52,995 nucleotides of DNA from Acidobacteriota bacterium (GCA_019351995.1 JABBOD010000020.1:1-52995), one strand, 5' to 3'; counted from the stretch's first letter, positions 15,513-24,698 are shown. Numbers and translations: made by a program. The notes: a model not told the origin generated them from the letters alone.

Positions 15513-16865
15513 ATGACCCCCCAGCCCGGACTTCGCACCGGGTCGACTCCGCTCGCGGTGCGGATGCGTCCGACGTCTCTGGATGAGGTCGCGGGCCAGG
15601 GTCACCTGCTCGGCCCGGGATCGCCGCTGGTGAACTTGGCCAACGACGCCAGCGGGGCATCCGGCTCGGTGTCGGTCATCCTGTGGGGGCCGCCCGGGAC
15701 CGGCAAGACCACCCTGGCGCAGGCGATCGCGCACAGTTCCGGTCGACGCTTCGTGGAGCTCTCGGCCGTCACCGCCGGGGTCAAAGACGTGCGCGAGGTC
15801 ATGGAGGCCGCGAGGGCGAACAGCGATCTCTACGGCGTCTCCACGGTGCTCTTCCTCGACGAGATCCACCGCTTCAGCAAGGCGCAGCAGGATGCGTTGC
15901 TGCCGGGGGTCGAAAACGGCTGGGTGATCCTGGTCGCCGCGACGACCGAGAACCCATCGTTCTCGGTGATCGCACCACTGCTCTCGCGCTCATTGCTGCT
16001 CACCCTCGAGACCCTGAGCGATGACGACCTCGGTATGCTGCTGGACCGCGCCGTCGCGGATCCACGCGGTCTGCGGGGAGCGGTCGAACTGGATGGCGAC
16101 GCGCGTGCCATGATCGTTCGGCTTGCCTCCGGTGATGCCCGGCGCGCCTTGACCGCGCTGGAGGCTGCGGCGATCTCGGCAGCAGCAGAAGCGGCCGCGC
16201 ACGACGACGACCAGGACACAGCGGAGCTGCCGCTCATCACCTCCGGTATCGTGGCCGCGACCGTCGACCGCGCGCTGCTGCGTTACGACCGGCAGGGTGA
16301 CGAGCATTACGACGTGATCAGCGCATTCATCAAGTCGATCCGTGGCTCGGACGTCGACGCCTCGCTGCACTACCTGGCCAGGATGATCGAGGCGGGGGAG
16401 GACCCCCGGTTCATTGCTCGTCGCGTCATGATTAGCGCCGCAGAAGACATCGGGATGGCCGACCCGCAGGCTCTCCCCATCGCGGTGGCCGCCGCGCAGG
16501 GCGTCCAGCTGATCGGCATGCCGGAGGGACGCATCCTGTTGGCCGAGGCAGTCGTCTACCTCGCGACGGCACCGAAGTCGAACGCCTCGTACTCCGCACT
16601 GGATGCCGCGATCGCCGACGTCAGGGCCGGCAAGACCGGACGCATCCCCAAGCCGCTCCGCGACGCGCACTATCCGGGTGCGGCGCGGCTGGGCCACGGG
16701 AAGGGGTACCAGTACTCGCACGACGCGGACTTCGGCGTGGCGACGCAGCAATACCTGCCGGACGAGCTCGTCGGCACGCGCTACTACGAGCCGACCGCGT
16801 ACGGAAACGAGCGCGATGTCGCGGCCCGGCTCGAGAAGATCCGCGCGATCCTGCGCGGCGAGTAG
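15513..16865 (+). CDS. rarA: Replication-associated recombination protein A (RarA/MgsA AAA+ ATPase)
   Basis: 450 residues. A clamp-loader-like AAA+ ATPase that acts at stalled replication forks. Walker A GPPGTGKT is at 59-66, Walker [11 protein letters not shown] at about 112-121, and sensor 1 is in [10 protein letters not shown] lid domain follows. The C-terminal MgsA/tetramerisation domain contains [25 protein letters not shown] and ends with the GYQYSHD and [10 protein letters not shown] signatures. The length is typical. The ATG at 15513 is supported by a -10 hexamer 7 nt upstream and the absence of a ribosome binding site. Confidence 0.97.
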   Translation: MTPQPGLRTGSTPLAVRMRPTSLDEVAGQGHLLGPGSPLVNLANDASGASGSVSVILWGPPGTGKTTLAQAIAHSSGRRFVELSAVTAGVKDVREVMEAARANSDLYGVSTVLFLDEIHRFSKAQQDALLPGVENGWVILVAATTENPSFSVIAPLLSRSLLLTLETLSDDDLGMLLDRAVADPRGLRGAVELDGDARAMIVRLASGDARRALTALEAAAISAAAEAAAHDDDQDTAELPLITSGIVAATVDRALLRYDRQGDEHYDVISAFIKSIRGSDVDASLHYLARMIEAGEDPRFIARRVMISAAEDIGMADPQALPIAVAAAQGVQLIGMPEGRILLAEAVVYLATAPKSNASYSALDAAIADVRAGKTGRIPKPLRDAHYPGAARLGHGKGYQYSHDADFGVATQQYLPDELVGTRYYEPTAYGNERDVAARLEKIRAILRGE

Positions 16866-16940
16866 TCGAGCTCAGCGGCGATGACCGACCCGTGACGCCG
16901 CGCTGACAGTGCGCGAACAATTCGGGAGTTGCGTGGGCAC

Positions 16941-18023
16941 ATGCCGAAAAAGAAGAACGACAGCCCCGAAGTTCCCGGCGGCCCGGTCCCCGCGCTCGCG
17001 CACCGAGCGGTGGTGGAGCCCGAGTCGCCGTCGACTCCTGACGTCCATCGCGGCGCCCGAACCCGCCTCACCGCCGCGCTAGTGGTGGGCGCAGTGGTCA
17101 TCGCCGGCGCCACAGCTACCGCGTTCGCCCTGACCAGAGCCTCGGGCGGCTCTACGGCGACGATGAGCGGCGCCACCGCGACGCCGACGCGAAGCGCGAG
17201 ACCTGGGCCGGTCGTCGACACGACCGGGTTCCCGACTGGCGGTATTGGCATCTTCACCGACACCTGCCGGCGCACGAAGACCGCGCCGAACGACCCGATC
17301 CTGATGCCGGGCATGACCGGGATGTCGATGCAGCACGACTTCTTCGGAAACACGGGCACGACCGCGAGTTCGCTGACCGCGAGCTTGGTGGGCGGATCAA
17401 CGAGCTGCACGACGACCGCCGACTCCTCGGCCTACTGGACTCCGGTGCTGTACCAGAACGGGAGTGCTCTGACTCCGACGTCAACTCTCATCTACTGGCG
17501 GGCGCCTGTCGGTGCCCAGAGCAGCGTGAAGACGATCCCGGCGGGTCTGACGATGATCGCGGGCAATGAGAGTGCCCTCGCGCCCCAGGGCAAGCAGACC
17601 ATCGGCTGGACGTGCAGCGGCACCGCGAAGGTCAAGCTCTCCGACTCGCCACAGGACTGCGAGAGCGGCAGCATGCTGCGGTTGGTGATCACCTTCCCCA
17701 ACTGCTGGGACGGCCACACCCTCGACGGGGCGAAGCAGACGAATGTGGTCATGATGACGGGCAAGACCTGCCCGAGTTCGCATCCGGCGCAGATCCCGCA
17801 GATCGTCTTCCACGCCAACTACCCGACGCCGTCGGCCGCCGGTCTGACGCTCTCGGTCGGGCCATCGACGCAGGGACCGATCACGACCGAGCACGCCGAC
17901 TTCATGAACGGGTGGAACGAGCCAGTGCTCACCTCGGATGTCAACGCCTGCGTGGTGACCGGCACCCGGTGCGGTCCCGTGAGCGGTGCCGAGGCGACGC
18001 CGAAGGGCGGAAAGGTGCAGTGA
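16941..18023 (+). CDS. DUF1996 domain-containing membrane-anchored or secreted protein
   Basis: 360 residues from the ATG at 16941. A hydrophilic N terminus is followed by one membrane helix (about 43-64), a Thr/Ala-rich spacer, then an external domain. The second half matches the DUF1996 pattern: FPNCWDGHTLD, a TCPSSHPAQIPQI block, FHANYP and TEHADFMNGW. At least six Cys suggest disulfides, which fits export. DUF1996 occurs in fungi and actinobacteria, usually on extracellular proteins, and has no assigned activity. No clear -10 or strong Shine-Dalgarno is visible. The single membrane helix could be a signal anchor or a cleaved signal. Confidence 0.88.
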   Translation: MPKKKNDSPEVPGGPVPALAHRAVVEPESPSTPDVHRGARTRLTAALVVGAVVIAGATATAFALTRASGGSTATMSGATATPTRSARPGPVVDTTGFPTGGIGIFTDTCRRTKTAPNDPILMPGMTGMSMQHDFFGNTGTTASSLTASLVGGSTSCTTTADSSAYWTPVLYQNGSALTPTSTLIYWRAPVGAQSSVKTIPAGLTMIAGNESALAPQGKQTIGWTCSGTAKVKLSDSPQDCESGSMLRLVITFPNCWDGHTLDGAKQTNVVMMTGKTCPSSHPAQIPQIVFHANYPTPSAAGLTLSVGPSTQGPITTEHADFMNGWNEPVLTSDVNACVVTGTRCGPVSGAEATPKGGKVQ

Positions 18024-18058
18024 CGGCGACGCTGCTCGGGCAGGCGGGGCCTGTCTGC

Positions 18059-18064
18059 TAAGCT
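18059..18064 (+). promoter_or_regulatory. Extended -10 promoter element of rpsD
   Basis: TAAGCT preceded by TGC (18056-18058) predicts transcription from about 18071 and a long leader of about 148 nt before the rpsD GTG. Confidence 0.5.
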
Positions 18065-18103
18065 CGTTCGGTTCGTCTCCTTGACGGACACCACCCTCTC
18101 CAC

Positions 18104-18196
18104 GTTCCCTCGGGAACACCCCTCCGGGCGCCGCGACGTGCCCCGGGCCATCAGGGGGATCGGGCTGGTACGTCCATGAGCAGCGACAGACGCTGC
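18104..18196 (+). promoter_or_regulatory. Structured 5' leader of rpsD, possible S4 autoregulatory RNA
   Basis: The 195-base gap before rpsD contains no gene. Two exact hairpins are visible in it: 18104-18109 with 18112-18117 (GTTCCC / GGGAAC), and 18180-18185 with 18191-18196 (GCAGCG / CGCTGC), the latter ending 10 nt before the GGAAGGA ribosome binding site. C- and G-runs between them could pair further. S4 represses its own translation in several bacteria through leader structure; the link here is inference. Confidence 0.4.
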
Positions 18197-18218
18197 CATG
18201 TCATTCGGAAGGAACTCT

Positions 18219-18848
18219 GTGTCGACCAAGTCGCGCACCCGCAGCAAGACCCGCCTTTCGCGCGCGCTGGGCATCCCGCTCACGCCGAAGGCGGCCAAGT
18301 ACCTCGAGAAGCGTCCCTATGCTCCCGGTGAGCACGGTCGCACCAAGCGCAAGACCGACAGCGACTACGCCGTCCGCCTGCGGGAGAAGCAGCGTCTTCG
18401 TGCGCAGTACGGCATCCGTGAGGCGCAGCTCAAGATCGTCTTCGCCGAGGCGCGCAAGGCGCAGGGTCTGACCGGTGAGAACCTGGTCGAGCTCCTGGAG
18501 ATGCGTCTCGACGCGCTCATCGTGCGCTCGGCGATCGCTCGCACCACCGCGCAGGCCCGTCAGATGGTCGTGCACCGTCACATCCTCGTCGACGGCAAGC
18601 TCGTCGACCGGCCGTCCTTCCGCGTGAAGCCGGGGCAGCTCATCCACGTGAAGCCGCGCTCGGAGGCCATGGAGCCCTTCCAGGTTGCCGCGGCCGGAGG
18701 CCACGTCGACCTGCTGCCGAAGACCCCTGGATACCTCGAGGTCGAGCTCGACAAGCTGCAGGCGCGTCTGATTCGTCGCCCCAAACGCGCCGAGGTTCCG
18801 ATCACGGCCGAGGTCCAGCTCGTCGTGGAGTACTACGCGGCGCGTTAG
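18219..18848 (+). CDS. rpsD: 30S ribosomal protein S4
   Basis: 209 residues. S4 binds 16S rRNA early in 30S assembly. The GTG at 18219 (MSTKSRTRSKTRLSR) has GGAAGGA at 18207-18213 and matches actinobacterial S4 proteins; an ATG 21 bases upstream is in frame but overlaps the binding site. The S4 RNA-binding domain is clear (MRLDALIVRSAIARTTAQARQMV, about residues 90-155). There are no zinc-finger Cys in the N terminus, so this is the Cys-free form. As usual in these actinobacteria the gene stands apart from the alpha operon (rpsM-rpsK-rpoA). A strong terminator follows. Confidence 0.98.
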   Translation: MSTKSRTRSKTRLSRALGIPLTPKAAKYLEKRPYAPGEHGRTKRKTDSDYAVRLREKQRLRAQYGIREAQLKIVFAEARKAQGLTGENLVELLEMRLDALIVRSAIARTTAQARQMVVHRHILVDGKLVDRPSFRVKPGQLIHVKPRSEAMEPFQVAAAGGHVDLLPKTPGYLEVELDKLQARLIRRPKRAEVPITAEVQLVVEYYAAR

Positions 18849-18869
18849 TTCCACGCGTTCGCACGCAGG

Positions 18870-18897
18870 AAGGCCCCGGTGGACACCGGGGCCTTTC
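18870..18897 (+). terminator. Rho-independent terminator after rpsD
   Basis: An exact 12-bp inverted repeat (18870-18881 with 18884-18895; core GGCCCCGG / CCGGGGCC) begins 21 nt after the rpsD stop and ends in a short T-run. It separates rpsD from the next transcription unit, whose -10 lies at 18901. Confidence 0.88.
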
Positions 18898-18900
18898 GCG

Positions 18901-18906
18901 TAGGGT
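18901..18906 (+). promoter_or_regulatory. -10 element of the small membrane protein gene
   Basis: TAGGGT directly follows the rpsD terminator. It predicts a leader of about 50 nt carrying the strong Shine-Dalgarno GGAGGAG at 18951-18957. Confidence 0.4.
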
Positions 18907-18964
18907 GGTGTCGCGGATCGGCGCTCGCCGGTCATCGCTGGAACCCCACTGGAGGAGAGTCACG

Positions 18965-19183
18965 ATGAAGGGTGTATTCCTTCTCGCCGTTGGAGTCGCC
19001 GTCGGTTTCGTCGCGGCCCATCAGCTCGCGAAAACCCCGCAGGGCAGGCAATTCTTCGACGACGTCCAAAGCCGGGCACGCGACTTCGGCGACGCCGTCG
19101 TCGATGGCTACAGGGCCCGGGAAGCCGAGCTCCGCTCGGCGACAGACGGCATCGTCTCGGACTTCGCCGCACGAGCCAAGTAG
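18965..19183 (+). CDS. Small single-helix membrane protein (DUF6167-like)
   Basis: 72 residues. The first 20 residues form a membrane helix (GVFLLAVGVAVGFVAAHQL), followed by the pattern TPQGRQFFDDVQSRARDFGDAVVDGYRAREAELR, an amphipathic charged helix. I recognise the position and layout of the small gene found between rpsD and alaS in many actinobacteria. The ATG has GGAGGAG 7-8 nt upstream; the frame stays open upstream to 18905 but that part overlaps the promoter. The DUF948 gene that often precedes it in other actinobacteria is absent. Role unknown; a membrane-associated scaffold is only a guess. Confidence 0.88.
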   Translation: MKGVFLLAVGVAVGFVAAHQLAKTPQGRQFFDDVQSRARDFGDAVVDGYRAREAELRSATDGIVSDFAARAK

Positions 19184-19289
19184 TCCGGCGCCGGCTCCAG
19201 CACACCGCTGACCCAGCCGTGCTCACCGGACGTCGTCTCACACATCCAGGTATCGCCGTGCCCCCGGGCACCCGCAAGGAATCGAACTC

Positions 19290-21947
19290 GTGCAGACCGC
19301 TGAAATCCAACGCCGCTGGCTCACCTACTTCGGGGAGCGCGGCCACACCATTGTGCCGTCGGCGTCCCTCGTCAGCGATGACCCGTCGATTCTCTTCACG
19401 ATCGCGGGCATGGTCCCCTTCATTCCGTACCTCACCGGAGTGGTCCCGGCGCCGTATCCACGGGCTGCCGACGTGCAAAAGTGCATCCGCACCAACGACA
19501 TCGAAGAGGTCGGCAAGACCGCCCGGCACGGGACCTTCTTCCAGATGGCCGGAAACTGGTCGTTCGGCGACTACTTCAAAGAGGGCGCGATCCAGTACGC
19601 CTGGGAGTTGCTGACCAGCTCGGAGAGCGACGGCGGCTTGGGATTTGCCGAACGCGACCTCTGGGTCACCGTCTACGAGGACGACGACGACGCAGCCGCA
19701 CTGTGGAAGAAGATCGCGGGCCTGTCCGACGAGCGCATTCAGCGGATGGGCAAGGACGACAACTACTGGTCGACGGGCCAGCCGGGCCCGGCGGGCCCGT
19801 GCTCCGAGATCTATTTCGACCGTGGACCCTCCTACGGGCGAGACGGCGGTCCAGCCGTCGACGACGCGCGATTCACCGAGATCTGGAACCTCGTGTTCAT
19901 GCAGGACCTCATCACGAACGTGCGGTCGAAGACCGAGTTCGACATCGTGGGAGAGCTGCCCAAGAAGAACATCGACACCGGTTTGGGCGTCGAGCGGGTC
20001 GCCTTCATCAAGCAGGGCGTCGAGAACATGTACGAGATCGATCAGGTGCGACCGGTGCTGGATGTCGCGTCATCGATGTCGGGACGTCGCTACGGCGCGG
20101 AGCATCCCGATGATGTCCGGATGCGGATCATCGCCGATCACGTGCGCTCCTCGCTGATGCTGATGACCGACGGGGTCACGCCGAGCAACGAGGGTCGCGG
20201 CTACATTCTGCGCCGCCTGCTGCGCCGCACCGTTCGTTCGATGCGACTGCTCGGTGTCGACGGATCGAGCTTTCCCGAGTTGTTCAACGCCTCGCGACTC
20301 GCCATGCGAGAGGCGTACCCCGAGGTCGAGGAGCAGTGGGAGCGCACCTCTCGACTGGCCAACGCCGAAGAGGAGACCTTCCGGGCGACGCTCGTCAGCG
20401 GCACGGCGATCCTCGACCTGGCGGTCGAGGACACCCAGCAGAAGGGCGCAGCCGCCCTGGCGGGCGACACCGCCTTCCTCCTGCACGACACCTTCGGCTT
20501 TCCGATCGACCTCACGCTCGAGATCGCGGAGGAAGCGGGCCTCACCGTCGACCGTGCCGCCTTCGACGCCCTGATGACCGAGCAACGCACCCGCGCCAAG
20601 GCGGATGCCAAGTCCAAGAAGCGCGCACTGGCCGACCTCTCGGTGTACTCCGAGATGCGGGCGGCAGGGGAGACGGTCTTCACCGGCTACGACTACCTGC
20701 AGACCGAGTCGACGGTGCTCGGAATCCTGGTCGATGGCCATCCCGTGGATCGGGCGTCCGCAGGGGACATCGCCGAAGTGGTCCTCGCCGAGACGGCGCT
20801 CTATCCCGAGTCCGGCGGGCAGGCCGCTGACGCCGGCTCCATCATCGGGAACGGTTTCGAGCTCGAAGTACTCGACGTGCAGCGTCCGGTCAAGGGCCTG
20901 ATCAGCCACACCGTGCAGGTCACCTCGGGCGAGGTGGCGGTCGGCGTTGCCGCAACCAGCGTCGTCGACCCGGTGTACCGCCACTCGGCATCGCAAGCGC
21001 ATTCCGCGACCCACCTGGTGCACGCGGCGCTTCGACAGACGCTCGGGAACGAGGCGCACCAGTCCGGCTCCTACAACAAGGCCGGCTATCTGCGGCTCGA
21101 CTTCGCCTGGAATCAGGCCCTGTCTCCCGCGACGCGCAGCGAACTCGAGGAGATCGCCAACAATGCCGTGCGCGACAACCTCCAGGTGACGACGCGCATT
21201 CTGCCGATCGCGGAGGCCAAGGCGGCAGGCGCGATGGCGCTGTTCGGCGAGAAGTACGGGGACACCGTGCGGATGGTGGATATCGGTGGCCCGTGGTCGC
21301 GTGAGCTCTGCGCCGGAATCCATGTGCGAACGTCGGCAGAAGTCGGTCTGGTCAACCTGATCAGCGAGTCCTCCGTCGGCTCGACGAACCGTCGCGTCGA
21401 GGCGCTCGTCGGCCTGGAGGCGTTCCGCGACCTCGCCGCAGAGCGGGCGATCGTCTCCACCTTGACCTCCTCCTTGAAGACGCCGCGCGAGTTGCTGCCC
21501 CAGAAGATCGAGTCGCTGGTGGCGGAGTTGAAGGCGGCCGAGAAGAAGATTGCCGCGTTCGAGGCATCGCAACTGTCCGGCCGCGTTCCTGCCCTGCTCG
21601 CCCAGGCGACGAGACTCGGCGGCTACCTTGCGGTGGTGGAAGACGTCGGCACCCTCGGTTCGGCCGATGAACTCCGTTCACTGGCGACGACTGTGCGAGA
21701 ACGACTCGGCGGAGAGGCATCCGTCGTCGCCCTCGCTGCGCGGATCGCGGACAAGCCGGCGGTGATCGTGGCTACCTCGGCAGCGGCGCGCGAGCTGGGG
21801 GTCAAGGCAGGCATCCTGGCCAAACAGGCGGCGGGGGTCCTCGGCGGCGGCGGGGGCGGCAAAGACGATCTCGCGCAGGGCGGTGGCAGTGATGTTGCGG
21901 CCATCGGCAGTGCGCTGTCCGGTATCTCGACGGCATTGCAGGGCTGA
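19290..21947 (+). CDS. alaS: Alanine--tRNA ligase
   Basis: 885 residues. AlaRS charges tRNA-Ala and edits Ser-tRNA. The class II catalytic core occupies about 1-460 (SLVSDDPSILFTIAGMVPF; TGQPGPAGPCSEIYFDRG). The editing domain has the zinc-site HSATH near residue 570 and CAGIH near 673. The C-Ala domain ends in a Gly-rich segment (LGGGGGGKDD) that is normal for the family. The GTG at 19290 has AAGGA at 19277-19281. The 106 bases upstream hold no other gene. It leads the ruvX-mltG-aro run. Confidence 0.98.
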   Translation: MQTAEIQRRWLTYFGERGHTIVPSASLVSDDPSILFTIAGMVPFIPYLTGVVPAPYPRAADVQKCIRTNDIEEVGKTARHGTFFQMAGNWSFGDYFKEGAIQYAWELLTSSESDGGLGFAERDLWVTVYEDDDDAAALWKKIAGLSDERIQRMGKDDNYWSTGQPGPAGPCSEIYFDRGPSYGRDGGPAVDDARFTEIWNLVFMQDLITNVRSKTEFDIVGELPKKNIDTGLGVERVAFIKQGVENMYEIDQVRPVLDVASSMSGRRYGAEHPDDVRMRIIADHVRSSLMLMTDGVTPSNEGRGYILRRLLRRTVRSMRLLGVDGSSFPELFNASRLAMREAYPEVEEQWERTSRLANAEEETFRATLVSGTAILDLAVEDTQQKGAAALAGDTAFLLHDTFGFPIDLTLEIAEEAGLTVDRAAFDALMTEQRTRAKADAKSKKRALADLSVYSEMRAAGETVFTGYDYLQTESTVLGILVDGHPVDRASAGDIAEVVLAETALYPESGGQAADAGSIIGNGFELEVLDVQRPVKGLISHTVQVTSGEVAVGVAATSVVDPVYRHSASQAHSATHLVHAALRQTLGNEAHQSGSYNKAGYLRLDFAWNQALSPATRSELEEIANNAVRDNLQVTTRILPIAEAKAAGAMALFGEKYGDTVRMVDIGGPWSRELCAGIHVRTSAEVGLVNLISESSVGSTNRRVEALVGLEAFRDLAAERAIVSTLTSSLKTPRELLPQKIESLVAELKAAEKKIAAFEASQLSGRVPALLAQATRLGGYLAVVEDVGTLGSADELRSLATTVRERLGGEASVVALAARIADKPAVIVATSAAARELGVKAGILAKQAAGVLGGGGGGKDDLAQGGGSDVAAIGSALSGISTALQG

Positions 21948-21963
21948 CCGGGACGGCATCGGG

Positions 21964-22434
21964 ATGCGAACAGGTGTGCGCCTCGGCGTCGACGTGGGGA
22001 AGGTCCGCGTCGGGGTGGCGGTCTGTGATCGCGACGGACTGGTGGCCACGCCCGTGGCGACCCTGACCCGCGGCGTCCCGACCGTGACCGAAATCGTGGC
22101 ACTACTCACCGAATACGAGGCCGTCGAGGCCGTGGTGGGCCTTCCGCTGTCGCTGCGGGGCGATGACACCGCGTCGACCGCCGATGCTCGGCTGCTCGCC
22201 GCAGAGCTGGCGGCACTGGCCATCGTGCCGGTGCGCATGGTGGACGAGCGACTGTCGACCGTGTCGGCGCAGCGTGCCCTGCACCAATCCGGTCGCTCGG
22301 CCAAAGGTTCGAGAGCTGTGATCGACCAAGTGGCCGCTGTTATCATCCTGCAGAACGCTCTCGACGCCGAGCGCTCGTCGGGACGCCCACCTGGCATCCT
22401 GGTCGAACCAAACCAAGGGCGTCCCACCGCATGA
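21964..22434 (+). CDS. ruvX: Holliday junction resolvase-like protein / pre-16S rRNA nuclease YqgF
   Basis: 156 residues. RNase H-like fold of the YqgF/RuvX family, shown in E. coli to process the 5' end of 16S rRNA. The acidic sites are visible: D in RLGVDVGKVRVGVAV (about residue 10), the VVGLPLSLRGDD block, VRMVDERLSTVSAQ, and a late Asp in SRAVIDQVAAV. The ATG at 21964 is 16 bases after the alaS stop. Residues upstream in the open frame overlap alaS and do not fit. It is followed by mltG after 12 bases, the standard actinobacterial order. Confidence 0.96.
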   Translation: MRTGVRLGVDVGKVRVGVAVCDRDGLVATPVATLTRGVPTVTEIVALLTEYEAVEAVVGLPLSLRGDDTASTADARLLAAELAALAIVPVRMVDERLSTVSAQRALHQSGRSAKGSRAVIDQVAAVIILQNALDAERSSGRPPGILVEPNQGRPTA

Positions 22435-22446
22435 GAGAAGTCCGTC

Positions 22447-23796
22447 GTGGCTGAAGAGCCGAACTGGGAAGACATCTTCCGTCCCTCCAGCCCGGAAGCA
22501 CAGCGAACGCCCGCACCCGTCCTGCCCGAAGCGGTGTCGACGGCTCACCCGAACGCTCGGCTTTCCGACCCGTTCGCCGTGGCAGCAGCCGAAGCCTCCG
22601 CCCAGGTGCCACCTCCCGCTCATGATCAACCGCAATCCCGGCGCGAAGCGCGCGAGGCGGCAGAACTCACGGGTGGTCGGGGTGGCGGACGCGGCCCGCA
22701 GCGCACCTGGGAACCCCCGGCCCGAAAACGCCGCCTCGGCTGGCTGTGGGCACTTCTCGTCGCCTTTGTGCTGATCATCGGTGCGGGGGTATCGGGGTGG
22801 ACACTCTTCGAGCCGCAGATCCGCCAGGTGCTCGGCTGGGTCGCGCCCACCGACTACACGACCGCCGGCGACGGCACCAAGGTGACGGTGGTCATCCAAC
22901 CCGGATTCATCGGATCGGATGTCGCCAAAATGCTGCAACAGGCTGGAGTGACCAAGACATTCACGGCGTTCTACAGTCTTCTCCTCAGCCAGCCGCCGGT
23001 CACCTTTCAACCGGGGAGTTACCAGCTGCAAAAAGAGATGAGCGCGAAGTCGGCGTTGGCGGCCCTGCAGGATCCGAAGAACCGGGTCGTGCATGTCGCG
23101 GTGATCAAGGAGGGCGTGTCTGCCGCGAGTGCGTACGTGCAACTCTCGGCGGCGACGTCGATCCCGGTCTCCGATTTCGTCGCCGCCGCGAAGAACTATG
23201 TCGCGCTGGGCGTTCCCGCCCAAGCTCCCAGCATCGAGGGATTCCTCTTTCCGGCGACATACACCTTCAACCCGGGCGTGACAGCGACCCAGGTACTGCA
23301 GCAGCTGGTCTCCACGATGATCAGCCATCTCGACAAGGCGGGTGTCGCTCCGGCGGACCGCTTCAAGGTCGTCACCTTGGCGTCGATCGTGCAGCGGGAA
23401 TCCGGCCCGAGCGTCTCCGATATGCACAAGATCGCGCGAGTGTTCCAGAACCGGCTCGATCGGGGGATGCACCTGCAGTCCGACGCGACCGTCGCCTACG
23501 GGACCGGCCACACCAACCTGGTGACCACCACCGATGCCGAACGCGCCGATGCCAGCAACAAGTACAACACCTACGCCAATGCGGGCCTGCCGATCGGCCC
23601 GATCGGGCTTCCGGGTGACGACGCCATCGACTCTGCGCTGCATCCGACTCCGGGTCCGTGGCTGTACTTCGTCGCGGTGAATCTGATCACCGGCCAGACG
23701 GTGTTCTCCACCACCGTCGCCGAGCACGACGCCGCGGTGAAGCAGTGGCAGGCGTGGTGTCACCAGAGTTCCGAGAACATGGCGTACTGCGCGTGA
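22447..23796 (+). CDS. mltG: Endolytic peptidoglycan transglycosylase MltG (YceG-like)
   Basis: 449 residues. MltG cuts nascent glycan strands and limits their length. A disordered N-terminal cytoplasmic region of about 97 residues (Pro/Ala/Arg rich) precedes a single membrane helix (about 98-119). A LysM-like segment (VTVVIQPGFIGSDVAKMLQQ) and the catalytic YceG domain follow. The active-site Glu lies in SIVQRESGP at about residue 318. Conserved GLPIGPIGLPG and a typical C-terminal FSTTVAEHDAA segment are present. Its TGA overlaps the aroE GTG by 4 bp. Confidence 0.97.
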   Translation: MAEEPNWEDIFRPSSPEAQRTPAPVLPEAVSTAHPNARLSDPFAVAAAEASAQVPPPAHDQPQSRREAREAAELTGGRGGGRGPQRTWEPPARKRRLGWLWALLVAFVLIIGAGVSGWTLFEPQIRQVLGWVAPTDYTTAGDGTKVTVVIQPGFIGSDVAKMLQQAGVTKTFTAFYSLLLSQPPVTFQPGSYQLQKEMSAKSALAALQDPKNRVVHVAVIKEGVSAASAYVQLSAATSIPVSDFVAAAKNYVALGVPAQAPSIEGFLFPATYTFNPGVTATQVLQQLVSTMISHLDKAGVAPADRFKVVTLASIVQRESGPSVSDMHKIARVFQNRLDRGMHLQSDATVAYGTGHTNLVTTTDAERADASNKYNTYANAGLPIGPIGLPGDDAIDSALHPTPGPWLYFVAVNLITGQTVFSTTVAEHDAAVKQWQAWCHQSSENMAYCA

Positions 23797-24674
23797 GTCG
23801 TACCGACGACTCCGCAGACAGTTCGCGCACCCTGGCCGTTCTCGGCTCGCCGATCGCGCATTCGAAGTCGCCGCAGTTGCACGCCGCCGCGTACGCGGTT
23901 CTCGGGCTTGGGTGGAGCTATGGCGCGGTCGAGGTGGTCGAAGGCAGCCTGGGGGCGTTCATCAACACCTGCGACCCGTCATGGCGCGGCCTCTCGCTGA
24001 CGATGCCGCTCAAGCGGGAGATCCTCCCGGTGCTGGCGTCGCGCAGCGAGCTCGTCAGCATCGTGGGTGCCGCGAATACCGTGCTCTTCGACGAGAACGG
24101 ATCACTCCACGGGTTCAACACGGATGTGGCCGGAATCGTAGCCGCCTTCGCCGACCACGGCGTGACCGTCCTGGACAACGTGCAGATCCTGGGCGCGGGC
24201 GCGACAGCCGCGTCGGTTCTGGTCGCGGTCGCCCAGTTGGGGGCTCAGCGTGCGCTCATCTCGGCGCGAGACCCGGAGCGCGCGGCGTGGCTCATGTCTC
24301 TGGCGTCGCAGCTCGGGATCGAACTCACGCTCGGTTCCCTGGACGATCCTGCACGAGGTGACGCGTTGACGGCGCCGAGCACGGTCGTGTCCACACTTCC
24401 GGGCGCGAGCCATCACGGGATGACGTTTTCGCCCGCCCTGCGGGAGAGCGCCACCCTGCTCGATGTCGCCTATGAACCGTGGCCGAGCGAGCTGGCCACG
24501 GCATGGGCCGATGTCGGCGGAACCGTGGTCAGCGGCCTGGAGATGTTGCTGCACCAGGCGATCGGTCAGGTGCGGATCTTCGTGACGGGCCGTGAGGGTG
24601 GTGCGCTGTCGCACGAACTCGAGGTGATCGCGGCAATGCGCGCCTCGGTCGGCCTCGCCGTGCCGACCGACTAG
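23793..24674 (+). CDS. aroE: Shikimate dehydrogenase (NADP+)
   Basis: 293 residues. Reduces 3-dehydroshikimate to shikimate. The N-terminal substrate domain has GSPIAHSKSP (Ser24 and Ser26 bind shikimate) and the catalytic K74 in LTMPLKRE; HGFNTD provides the conserved Asn and Asp. The Rossmann motif is GAGATAAS, a variant of the usual GAGG. The C-terminal SGLEMLLHQAIGQ helix is conserved. The GTG at 23793 overlaps the mltG stop by 4 bp, so the aromatic genes are translationally tied to mltG. Confidence 0.95.
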   Translation: MSRTDDSADSSRTLAVLGSPIAHSKSPQLHAAAYAVLGLGWSYGAVEVVEGSLGAFINTCDPSWRGLSLTMPLKREILPVLASRSELVSIVGAANTVLFDENGSLHGFNTDVAGIVAAFADHGVTVLDNVQILGAGATAASVLVAVAQLGAQRALISARDPERAAWLMSLASQLGIELTLGSLDDPARGDALTAPSTVVSTLPGASHHGMTFSPALRESATLLDVAYEPWPSELATAWADVGGTVVSGLEMLLHQAIGQVRIFVTGREGGALSHELEVIAAMRASVGLAVPTD

Positions 24675-24698
24675 CCGCCGACCTGGAAGAATAAGCTC

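Noticed and set aside
18176..18218. A leader peptide ORF from the ATG at 18176 ahead of rpsD
   Set aside because: It has no ribosome binding site and runs out of frame far into rpsD without a peptide-like character; the ATG falls beside the hairpin at 18180-18196.
24692..24697. TAAGCT as a leaderless promoter for aroC
   Set aside because: It ends 1 nt before the aroC ATG, so transcription would begin inside the coding sequence. The conserved start LTAGESHG leaves no room for a later start.
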